A DNA stretch of 64,000 nucleotides, taken from Erigeron canadensis. Its lineage: Eukaryota > Streptophyta > Magnoliopsida > Asterales > Asteraceae. The stretch is taken from the NCBI RefSeq assembly GCF_010389155.1, contig NC_057761.1:20152501-20216500 (forward strand), written 5' to 3'. Under the pieces are notes generated by a model that searched no databases, was not told where the DNA came from, and saw nothing but the letters and a program-made list of their open reading frames with translations. Shown here piece after piece: positions 33,301-44,184 of the stretch. The position numbers were made by a program, and so were the translations under genes. The number at the start of each line of letters is the position of its first letter. Within the stretch, counting starts at the first letter, position 1.

Positions 33301-34671
33301 ATAGTCTTGACTTTGAAATGTGGATGAGGACCATGATGGAATATATGATCAAGGAAGCAATAGATGGGAAGTACCCATTTTGGATAAGTATATATAATGC
33401 TTTGCATATCAAGGTGAGTCATAGCCCCCTTTCAAACTCTTTTATGTGTTTTACTTTCGGGGTGAAAAGCATGATAAATAAAATTGCTTTCTATATATAT
33501 ATGAAATGATTCTTGAAACAATGTTTATGATTTGGGATATATATTGTATATTCAACGTGATATATGCTATATGATGAGCTTGAGTACTGTCAAACCTTGG
33601 TCCTCGGTCACACTACTATTAACTCATTGAGGCCTGTAGTTAGAGGGTTGCGCAACTAGGATTCGTCCCCTCACTCACATCAGCGACGACAGGTTGATTG
33701 GCCGCCTACGTGGCCGCCTTCAACGGTGTCGGTCGTGGGGTGCTCTAATCTACTTTATATATTATTGGTCGTCTCCATGGCACGACCCCCTTTATTATTA
33801 TTATCACACATGATTGACAGCATGTGTTTCTATTATTATTTTTAATGGGACATGCCATCATCATTATTATTATATGGATGTGAAAGGGTCTTAGTAGTGG
33901 CTCAAGCACAAACTCATCTTATTATGCCTTTGGCTAAATCATATTGATATTGTATATGGATGGATATAATGCTTTGAACATATGGTTTGGGTATTGGACC
34001 CTATATGGAATCTTGAAAGTTGTTGAAATTGGTGATATTGAAATATTGATAACCGAATAATTTTGGTATGATATATGATTAATCATTGGATACATTTTTC
34101 TCTCAAGATGATTTGTTAATGAGAACTTTACAATTACCATGGATTTTTCCAAGTCTTGAAATGACATTATGGTATTTGGAAAACTTGATATTTGGAGATG
34201 AAAATTTTGTCATACATATGGTTTGGGTATGTTAATATCTAATAATATGTTTTCTAAGTGTTTAAAATGGTTATGCAACGAGATTTACTTAAAAACCTAT
34301 GCACTCACCAACTACGTTTTCGTAGTTGACACTTTTTCTTCGTGCTTTTCAGGAATTAGCATAAGCTTTGAGGAATTACATGCATCATGATTGTTTGCAT
34401 TGCACTTTGGAGTCAAAGATCAAACCTTGTGATAGGCAATGGAATCCGCCTTGATCATTGTAGTTTACTATTTCATGTGCTTGTTATTTGGTTCGTGGAC
34501 TTAATATCCAAGTATGGTGGACGCATTTGTACTTGGAAATTGGTTCACATGTTTGTACATTGTAAATTCTTTTTATCAAATAAAGCTATGGTGAATGTTA
34601 TTTATAATCCTTTGTTTTGAATACTCGACTTTCTGTACATCTCATTGGTCCGCCTTAGTTGGGGTGTTACA
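30385..34671 (+). mobile_element. Gypsy solo LTR (4.29 kb) inserted in element A
   Basis: Starts TGTAACAACCC, ends GGGGTGTTACA, and is flanked by the identical duplication TGTAT (30380-30384 and 34672-34676). There is no internal gag-pol. Sequence near the right end (CACTCACCAACTACG, TTGACACTTTTTC, CTTTTCAGGAATTAG) is of the kind found near the 3' end of chromoviral LTRs. A GC-rich patch lies at 33640-33745. ORFs inside look like chance. Element A coding sequence resumes on both sides. Confidence 0.85.
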
Positions 34672-34676
34672 TGTAT

Positions 34677-35471
34677 AACAACATATATAATTCAATTATG
34701 AAGATACTTGAAGCACTGGTCGAACCAACTTGCTTTTTCTTCGCATTCAACTCAGCTAGATACTTTAGTCGTATGCTCCTTTTGCCGTAAGGGTCTTTAT
34801 AGGTTTCCTAACTTCTTACCCTTAGCTTATGGTTGTTTTGCTTACTGAACCTTTCCCCCCTTGATCATAAGAACTCGGGGTATATCATATTTCCTTGGAA
34901 GCTATTTCTCATACTCAATTAATATGGCATGAAGTTTAGCTATGGTTTTACTCATGCTATGCATATTATAATTGCGCAAGAACTCCTAAAAAAAATCCCT
35001 TTTTAGGTTCATGCCAATAGTAATAGGCAAATGATAAGCACAGTTCAACCTTTCCAAATTCTTATGAGTACCTTTTCAACTAGAGTACATGAGGACTAAC
35101 CGATGGTCCTAGCTCGTGTCGCAAGTCATGAAGTTGATCAACTAGGTCGAACAACTCCATTCCGGCTTGCTTTTCGTACAAAGACTTGAGTTCAGTGAGC
35201 ATATCACATGGAAATGACTGCTCAAATTGCTTTTGAAGGTCGGCATTCAGGCTTTTGAACATCAAACAAGCAACCTCATTGTGTCTATCGTATCGAGCAT
35301 TTTATGCAGCCAACTTTCAAATTGAAGCATTCGCTCCCGGAACAACGGTGTCTGCTAATCAATGACTTGAAACCAGTCATTGAAGTTTGGTTCCAGAAAG
35401 TCTTTCCCTTTCTAGCATCGACCTGAAAGCCGATTGGTGTATGTTTTGAGAAGGATTTGTTGTTGCCATCT
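34677..35471 (-). pseudogene. Element A gag, decayed
   Basis: In minus sense a start MATTNPSQN at 35471 is followed by stops, then a clear Copia Gag (UBN2-type) stretch at 35265-35080 (MFKSLNADLQKQFEQSFPCDMLTELKSLYEKQAG and LFDLVDQLHDLRHE, here split to note the motif only), then NYNMHSMSKTIAKLHA and a Lys-rich end. Several stops and frameshifts. The nested Gypsy LTR sits just after it. Confidence 0.8.
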
Positions 35472-36255
35472 TAAAAAAAGACAAAAGTTCAAATATCAGT
35501 ATTTTCGATAATTAATCCTTAAGGAATTTAATTTACCTTTGTTAAATACATCTGACAAATTACTTTCACTAAGGCTAGGATCCAACTTGACATACAATCA
35601 TTTCATCAGTTGATCGGCTATAAATGACGATATTCAAAAGGTAATCGAGATTTGATAATTGCATTCATGCAACTCCTAAAATTATGGGACTTACAACAAC
35701 ACTGTAAAAGGGTATTAAGTGTTTTGTAAACATGTTTTGTCCTATCTTACGCCACGGGTCGAGGATCCCACCTCTTAACTCGTTTTAAGTCGCCCAATTA
35801 AGAACATGTAGATAGTCCACCACTGATCTCACAACGGAGTGATAATCTACCTTGAGGAGATACAATTCGCCTACGGTCTCACGTAGGAGCAAAGAACATT
35901 GCAAGTGTTCTTAGCAAAGTGGGTGACATTGACTTAACTTTAACCAGGTAATGCATTTGATGTGAATCAAAAGTTTATGTTTAAAGACTCATGCATAATC
36001 TTCAAAACATAATATATAATAAAATCATTTGTATAGTCTTAACAACACAAGAGAGCTCGGTAGCTCCATTTGAATGCACAAAGAAGCGCAAGGGCAAAGG
36101 TTGCGATGAACGCAATTAAAAACGCACCCTTTTAGAAGGCTAGCGCACTCTAACTTATACCTCTCTTAAAGTTTATTCAAATGGGTGAGTCGGTGTATCT
36201 CAAGGTTGTAAGACTCCAATTTTATTAATGAAATCTCTATTTCGATAGTTCTTAG
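35472..36255 (-). mobile_element. Element A leader, truncated at its 5' side
   Basis: Non-coding sequence upstream of A gag. It contains no tRNA primer site and changes directly into element B coding sequence near 36255, so the primer site and adjoining LTR end are gone. Confidence 0.55.
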
Positions 36256-36261
36256 TCAAGT

Positions 36262-39200
36262 TTATATTTTTCCAAGAAAACGATTTTGCATAACCTTAGT
36301 GGCCTTTCTCTTTACACCTGAAGATGAAGACGTAGTAAGAGAAGTCCTTAAGCCCAACTCCATTTCCATCAATTCCTTCCTCACCCATTCCTTGCCAATC
36401 CTCTTCATAAAGTATTTAACATCCTGGGAGACATCTTTACCCCTGAATGAAAGACCAATCTCTCTTAATTCTGACCACCCAAAAGCCCTGATTGAAGTGT
36501 CTTTTCTTTCATCAGTAAAGTTCCCTCCTTTTAAGAGTTTGACATGAAACTTAGAGAAGTTGTCATGATTTTCTGCCAGATGGATCTCAGCACCCAATAT
36601 TGATCGGACATCTGCTCTAAATTATGACAAATGTTCATACTTTTCTTTTGTCTGAGCCCTTTTCACCATTTCATCCACTTCCCTGGACACCTTTCTCTGT
36701 TCAGCAACTTGTTGAAATTTTTCTTTATTGATCCTTTCAGTTGTGTTCAAGGGAATGAAGGTGCTAAGATCTGCATGTCTGGTAGCTTTGAATTTTCTGG
36801 CTGGTGCCTTAGGCAAACCCTTAACCTTCTTCCTATATTCATGCTCCAGAGCAGTTGCATTACTTCTTACTTGTTGCTGGAGATTTTTCAATTCTTCTCT
36901 TCTCTGGGCAATAAGATCCAGTATGCTCACACCATAAATTTCAGAATCATATACTTGTTCATCCTGAGCATACATGGATCGAATATAGACATCATCCAAG
37001 GCATCCAGACACTTCTTCAGCCTGGGATCATCCTTCATCTTTTTGTAAACTTCAATTTGTACACCCAACCTGCCAGCGTTGTAAGAATCCAGAGTCCCAT
37101 GCCTGACCATATCTAACTGGTGAGCAATCAAGTCATCTTTTAAGTTCTTTTTGAAAATTTCAATTAAGATGCACTCTTGCTCCAGTCTCTTTGCCTTGGC
37201 CTCATCAGCAGACACATATTCCTCTTCTGCTTCATCTGTTGGTTCCCCAGACACTACTTTCTTTCTTTTGAGACTTTTCATTGTGGTTGGGATGTCTGGG
37301 AACTCTTCAAATACTGGCTCACTGGCATCAGTACCAGCAGTCTCTTCATCAACTTGTCCACTGGCTTCAGTACCAGTGACATCTTCTCCATTTACCTTCT
37401 TCCAGACTTCGATCTTCTTCTTAAGATCAACAACCTTCTCTGTACTAGAACCAGAACCTTCCCCCTTGGAAGCATCTCCAGATTGAAGATGATTCCACAC
37501 CTGATCCAACTTATGTCTGTCAGTAGAGTCAAATGTTCGACCAGACACTGGAGCAATGTTGTTCACAGTTTTCCTCAACTGCATCACTTCCTTTTTAATT
37601 ATTTCAAGATCCTGAGGAAAGTGGCGAGGCAACTGGGCGTCGATCATCTTCATTACTTCAGGCAACAACCAATCACGAAGATTTCTAAGGAGAGTTTCAG
37701 ACACCTCCTCAGTGATTTCTTTCAACATATCTCCCCTGAACTTTCTAAAAACTTCATCACTGAGGGTGCTGACCACTGAGTTTTTCTCCAGGGTTGGCCT
37801 GCTTTCCAGAGAGCTTATCTGGTGGTCAAATTCTGAACCTCACCAGTCAGACTTGCCAGAGGTTGAGCAACTTCAGTTTGAATGGCAGTCTGAACACTTC
37901 TCACCACATCCCCCTTGATTCCCTGGACTGCAACTTGTATTGATTCAAAATTTCTATCTGTTGCCACGACAAGTTCATCCAGCTTCTCAAAGACTATCTT
38001 CTCATTTCCAGCAAATATGTTCATTTATGACTTAAGATTATTGCAATTTAGAGTTTTGAAGTCAAAAATAACCTGAGAAGAAGCCTGGAGTGATCTCTCC
38101 AGGTCCGCCACCTTATCAAAAAAGCCTTGGACCTCGGTTGAAGAAGAAGAAGAGAGACCACTGGAGGGATTGGTGATTCTGGTGATTGATGATACTGGCA
38201 ACACCCTTGTGATACTTTCAGTTGGTTGGGTGACTGCCAGTGGTTCAGATTGAATTTCTGGTGCAGAAGGTGATTCAAAAGTTGTAGTTGGTGTTTGTTC
38301 TGGAAGAGGTGTTGGTGTATTTTCTGGGGGTGGAGAAGGCATATCAGATAGATTTGACTGGGAGATAGAGTGGATGGTGCGATTAATTTCTTCTTCTCCC
38401 AGAAAACTCATATTAACATCAAAGTCATTATCCTTAGACAGTGAAGAATCAACCATATCCCAATCTGGGCCGGTTCCACCTGCCTGGTCCTTTACTTGTA
38501 CATTCTCCACCCCAACATTCAAATCAATCTGAGCCACCTGCTCCAGATTATCTCCTTCAATTTGCCTACTTGTTCCCCCTCAACTTTTTCAACTATTAGG
38601 GACCCATCAGCAGTCATGATGTCCCCACTTTCAGCAGTTGCTACTGGTATGACAAGAGGTGATCCGGACCCTATTTTTTCCTTCACCACTTCCTTCTACT
38701 GGTACTAGGGAAGTGGTTGCTGGGGCAGTTTCCTTACCAATTTCTCCAGAATCTTGATGAGATGATTCTGGAAGGGATGATACCAGAACTACGTCTTTCC
38801 TAAGACGACGAGTTATATTCCTTGGCCTGGTGGGATTAGGTGGAATTTCAACAATACCCACAGCAGGCTACTGAAGATCTGGGGCGATCTGGGAAATAGG
38901 TTGCACCCTTTCAGCAGTAACAACATCAGCAATTTCCTCATTGTTATGAGGCTCACCAGCAACCTCCTCATCAGGTGATGATGCAATTGCATCTTCTTGA
39001 ATTCTAAATTGATAAAGCATCACCGATGGAATGTCGACCTCAGTAGGAGATGAGGTCAACTGGTTGAGGTCCCTCAGATATTCACATATTAAAAAATGAG
39101 TTGTATTTATAGAGTACTCATTCTTCAAGGCCCTTCTGAATATGATGGACAAAAATCGAATAAATGGAATGAAGGATTTCCTGCTCTTAACCCTCAATCT

Positions 39201-39875
39201 GTCCACCAGATCATTAAAGAAAATCTGGGCAAAGTCCACCCTGTACCCATGCCACAAGCAGTAGGCAATCTGGAGCTGTGTCTGGTTTATCTGATCTAAA
39301 CCTCCAGAACTACCACCCAAACACTCAACTAGGTGAGTAAAGAAATATCTCCATGAATCTGTCAGCCTGCTCATATATACAGTGCCCTTCCTGAGCAGCT
39401 GACCATTCTTATCCACTATTTCTGTGTGCCCCATCAATCTGCACACTTCAGTGGTATTGATGCCAGAGGGAATCTCAACACGCATTTCATTCTCATCAAA
39501 GTAATTCATCCTCAGGGCATCTCTGAGGGAATCAACAGTAATGGTGAAGTGTTTGGTGCCTTATTTTAATGTGTAGTGGATGGATTCATCACTTTCCACG
39601 TACACTGCAGTATACCAGAATTCACAAAGATAGTCGTGATACATTTTGCCCAGATTTAGGGTTAGGGCACCATAGAGTGGACTGCTCAAGAAGAAGGTGT
39701 TCAACCTTCCAATGATTGAAGTTGCAGAGTGATTTGTTGAGAGTTTGGCCATCCAGTTATTCATGTTTATGCGGATGGCATCGGCAGAAAGAGATATATG
39801 ATTTGCCTTTTTGACATTTTCAGCAGGGGTATAATTTGCGGTTAGAAGATTTTTAGGAGATGGTTTAGGAGCCAT
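36262..39875 (-). pseudogene. Element B post-pol ORF, broken by stops and frameshifts
   Basis: The ATG at 39875 has a strong plant context (AAAATGGCT). About 1200 codons can be followed leftwards in consecutive fragments: 39875-39561, 39509-38868, 38861-38631, 38537-38025, 38024-37815, then another frame 37776-36622 and 36597-36262. The N-terminal third (CEFWYTAVYV, CLGGSSGGLDQI, FIPFIRFLSIIFRRAL) resembles the 'putative plant transposon protein' region that accompanies some plant Copia elements. The middle is Ser/Thr/Pro-rich. The C-terminal part is charged and probably coiled-coil (about 37760-36630), ending in basic KRKATKV. Function is unknown; an env-like role proposed for SIRE ORFs is not shown here, as I see no signal peptide or membrane span. 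At least six breaks. Confidence 0.75.
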
Positions 39876-40836
39876 TTTAGATATATGAAAATGAAAGTGA
39901 AGGAATTTAAGATTGAAAACAGAAATTTAATAAGAGAGATGATGATGATTGGAGAGTAAATGAAGAAGGAAATAAATGAAGGAATTTGAGGATATGGGAG
40001 TAAATTATTTTCGAGATGAAACTGAAAGTGAAGGTAAATGTGGGTATTTATAGAGGAAAGAGAAAATGGAATTCAAAACGGTAATTTTGAAAAATTTCAA
40101 AATAATTTTGATCGGTTTTGACATCTGCATTTAATGATTCCCATCACACATAAATGTATGACGGTTGACAACCCACAAAAATTACCAACTTGCACTTTTG
40201 GTCTTCCCAAGGTAACAAAACCATCATTTAAATTGAAAAAGTCATGCCACGTAAGGTGAACAGAAACTGTCCAGATGAAAAATTTGTAAGGTTGACATGC
40301 ACTATCCTTAAGTATTAAAAAGAAATGATTTGACACAAAAAGACTCATTTTAGTGTAAATGGAGGTTGAATAGACACTCCAGTTTCACTGGTGGATTAGG
40401 CCAGTAGAACATGCATTAATGGTACACTGGAGGGACACTCCAGTAGATACCCAGATTTGACCATTCTGGTAATCCTTAAACACGCATATCAACTAATATA
40501 AACAAATGAGAGGGACACATTTACAAAGCGACTGAAGTCACTTCAAACATGCACATCAACTTATCCATTATTAATGAGTGGGACACATTTACAAGGTACT
40601 AGAAACATTTTGCAGAAAAATTTGTCCAGTGAGAAAATAAATTAATAGATTCCCCTTAAAACTTAGATATAAAAAAATGTAGTCTGAGTCTTTCCCCCTG
40701 GAATGGTGATCCATAAATCTATCAGTGCAAAGATAGTATAACAAAGGCGTTCGATAGCTTTACTGGTATAGATTTATAAATCTGGAATCAAAGAACCCTG
40801 CCAGTATCACAAAGGCGTTCACAACAAGGTTCCAGA
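39876..40836 (-). promoter_or_regulatory. Region between pol and the post-pol ORF, with TATA box
   Basis: On the minus strand CTATAAATA (plus-strand 40045-40053) lies 170 bp before the ORF start at 39875, in a good position to drive it separately. The remaining about 780 bp are non-coding, with several CACTGGAG/CTCCAGT words also found in B's LTR. Confidence 0.55.
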
Positions 40837-42183
40837 TTAAGGGTTCAACATTCCCAACTCACTGACAAGATTTTGAAAAGTTTTCTCATCCAAAGGTTTG
40901 GTAAATATGTCAGCAAGTTGTTTGTCAGTGGGAATAAAGTGGATTTCAACATCATTTTTCATTACATGATCGCGAATAAAATGATACCTGATATCAATAT
41001 GTTTCATCTTGAAATGCAGGACTGGATTGTTTGAGATAGCAATGGCACTGGTATTGTCACAAAAGATAGGAGTCTTTGAATACTTAATACCATAATCAAG
41101 CAACTAGTGCTTCATCCAGAGTATCTGAGCACAACAACTAGCTGTAGACACATATTCTGCTTCAGCAGTGGATAAAGAAACTGAAGTTTGCTTCTTACTA
41201 GTCCAGCTCACCAGTTTGCCACCAAGAAAATGACATCCACCAGTAGTGGATTTCCTGTCTATCTTACAACTTGCATGATTTGAATCTGAATAACTCATTA
41301 GATCTAAACCTGAGCCTTTGGGATACCAATGACCCAAACTGGGAGTACCCTTAAGGTACTTCAAAATGCGCTTTACAGCCGCCAAATGAGATTCTTTTGG
41401 GTTAGACTGATATCTGGCACAAAGACATGTTGCAAACATTATATCTGGTCTACTGGCAGTTAAATACATTAGTGAACCAATCATGCCTCTATAGGCAGTG
41501 GTGTTCACTAGCTTCCCATCAGGGTCTGAATCTATTGTTAAAGGTGCAGAAATTGGGGTTGATTTTGAAGGTGAAGAATTCATATCGAATTTTCTTAAAA
41601 TATCTCTAACATATTTTTCTTGATTAATAAAAATACCATCACTGGTTTGTTTAATCTGGAGTCCAAGAAAAAATGTTAATTCACCCATTAAACTCATTTC
41701 AAATTTTGAAGACATGATTTTTGAAAATTTCTTGCACAAAGATTCATCAGTGGAACCAAAAATAATATCATCAACATAAACTTATACCAACAGAAGATTA
41801 CCTCTTTCACAAAGAATAAATAAGGTATTGTCAATTGCACCTCTTTTGAAACCGTTTTCTGATAAGTGTTTGGTCAGAGTATCATACCAGGCTCGAGGGG
41901 CTTGTCTGAGGCCATACAGTGCCTTGTCCATAAGATATACCCAATGTGGATGATTTTTATCAATGAAGCCTGAAGGTTGCTTGACATAAACTTCTTCTTC
42001 TAATTCTCCATTCAAAAATGCACTTTTTATGTCCATCTGGTAGACCTTGAACTTATGATGAGCAGCAAAGGCTAAAAACATTCTGATGGCTTCTAACCTT
42101 GTTACTGGTGCAAATGATTCATCAAAGTCAAGGTCTGTCTGGACGTACCCTTGTGCCACCAATCTAGCCTTATTTCTGATCAC
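40837..42183 (-). pseudogene. Element B reverse transcriptase C-half and RNase H
   Basis: A single frame from 42183 to 40837 with only two stops (near 41781 and 41103). Features: [52 protein letters not shown], the active site YVDDIIF just after the first stop, GSLMYLTASRPDIM, STTGGCHFLGGKLVSW, FCDNTSAIAISNNPV and KQLADIFTKPL, with a stop after MLNP. All catalytic blocks are recognisable. The second stop is TAG where Gln would be normal. Confidence 0.9.
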
Positions 42184-43572
42184 AGACCATCTTCATCAAC
42201 CTTATTCCTGAAGACCCATCTGGTTCCAATTGGTTCTTTCTTGACAACTAGAGGAGGAACCAGATTCCAAACTTTATTTTGTTCGAACTGGTGAAGCTCT
42301 TCTTGCATAGCTATCACCCAGCTTGGGTCATTCATTGCCTCGTCAATCTTCTTCGGTTCAATCAGTGATAAGAAGCTGACATATAAACATTGTTCACTAG
42401 AGGCACTTCTGGTCTGAACCCCTCTACTGGAGTCACCGATAATCTGGTTGATTGGGTGACCTTTAGTCCACTTAGAGTATTGACCAGGATTATTTCTTAC
42501 AACAATATCAGTGCAAGAGTTCAATTGATTTTCTGGAGTAGGATCTTGCCAGACAACTTCAGCATCTTCATCAGAATCTGTAAGATCACGATTTGCATCA
42601 TGAAATTCTTCATTTAAAGGCATTTCTTGGATTACTGCCTCAAAATCAATTGAATCTGATACTGGAGAAGTAGTACGAATATCTGATCCAATAACAAGTT
42701 CAGAGGGTAGTTTGAAACTTATTGAAGGATAGAATGAAGTATTACTGGAAGGTTTTTCAAATTGCACTGGTTCCAAGTCAGGATGACTGGAAACATCTTC
42801 AGATGAATCTTTATTGTAGTTGATAGGATCAGATTCACCAAAGATAATTGGACTTTCTGGGGGAGAATTAAGGGTTGACTTTTTATTGATTGCTTCATTT
42901 GACTCATCAAATGTGACATGAATTGACTCCTGGACCTTTTCCAATCTTTTGTTGTAGACTCTGAAGGCTTTGCGAATGGCTGAATATCCTAAGAAATATC
43001 CTTATCAACTTTGGCATCAAATTTGCCTAACTGATTGGAGTCGTTCAGGATGTATACTGGACATCCAAAAACGTGAAAATAGCCAATATTTGGTTTTCTA
43101 TTTCTCAATATTTCAAAGGATGTCTTCTTGTGTCTCTTCACATATACTGAGCGTATTTGAGTGTGACAAGCAGTTGCAATTGCGTCAGCCCAGTACATTT
43201 TAGGAAGACCAGATTCAACAGCATACTCCTGGCAGCTTCTATCAGCGTTCTGTTTTTTCTTTCTACAACTCCATTCTGCTCTGGAGTGTGTGCTGATGAG
43301 AAATTCTGGGAGATGCCAGTGTCAGTGCAGAATTTCGCCAGAGTTGCATTCTGGAATTTTGTTCCATTAACACTACTTAACTGACACACTTTTCGATTGT
43401 ATTTGAGTTCAATTTGCTTGATAAGAGCGATGACTTCAGCAGCAGTTTCATTCTTTGACCTAAGAAATATTACCCAACAATATCTGGAGTATTCATCAAC
43501 AACTACCAGGGTATATTTCTTACCAGCACAAGTCTGAACATTCACTGGACCAAAGAGGTCTATGTGAAGCAT
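42180..43572 (-). pseudogene. Element B integrase and linker to RT
   Basis: 43572-43138 carries the integrase core (LHIDLFGPVNVQTCAGKKY, VVDEYSRYCWV, the second acidic block as NGTKFQN, and AHTPEQNGVVERKNRT). Its frame breaks near 43150-43200 and resumes at 43198-42989 (KTSFEILRNRKPNI, HVFGC). The 42944-42180 fragment is the variable acidic linker followed by the RT start (WVIAMQEELHQFEQNKVW, PIGTRWVFRNK). At least two frameshifts. Confidence 0.85.
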
Positions 43573-44177
43573 ATGAAGAGGTTCAGATATGCTAAAATTC
43601 TGTTTTGTCTTGAAACTGGTGCGTTTCTGCTTCCCGTCTCACATCCTGGACATGGCTTTTCCTTTTTGAAGTAGACAGAAGGTATCCCATCTGCAAGTTG
43701 TTTTCTGGACAACTTGTAGATATTTTTGAAATTTAAATGGGACAAACTTTTATGCCATAGCCAGTTTTTGTCTTCATCAGCCTTGGTATAGAAACACTGC
43801 TCTGAAGGAGAGCTTTCCATATCCATCACGTACACATTCCCTTTTCTGGGAGCAATCAGTACTACCTTCCAATCCTTATTAAATACGATGCCTTGAGAGA
43901 TGTTAAATAACACCTGGTAGCCATCATCACACAACTAGCTCACATTTATGAGGTTATATTTCAACCCATTTACATAAGCCACTCGTCTGAATTTGACTTG
44001 ACCATTATTCAGAACACCGTATCCCTTAGTCTTTCCAGAATCATCATTTCCAAAAGTAATGGAGGGTCCGTCTGAAACTTCGAACTCCTCCAGCAGGGTC
44101 TTACATCCGGTCATTGTCCTGCCAGCAGCGCTGTCAAGATACCAAATATATTTCTTTCGATCGCCCTGCACATCCAC
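43560..44177 (-). pseudogene. Element B protease and pre-integrase
   Basis: One frame with a stop near 43934. The protease active site reads WYLDSAAGRTMTG; plant Copia proteases normally have D-S/T-G, so the Gly is Ala here. Then comes the pre-integrase zinc motif (WLWHKSLSHLN ... CPGC). Protease cleaves the polyprotein; the altered active site may reflect decay. Confidence 0.82.
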
Positions 44178-44184
44178 CAGATTA

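Noticed and set aside
36631..37779. Plus-strand ORFs of 111-200 codons opposite the element B post-pol ORF
   Set aside because: They are antisense shadows of the Ser/Glu/Lys-rich minus-strand frame and have no motif of their own.
36262..39875. Reading the 36-40 kb ORFs as a host gene
   Set aside because: Same strand and immediately after Copia pol inside one element, with breaks of similar age; it fits a transposon-borne ORF better.
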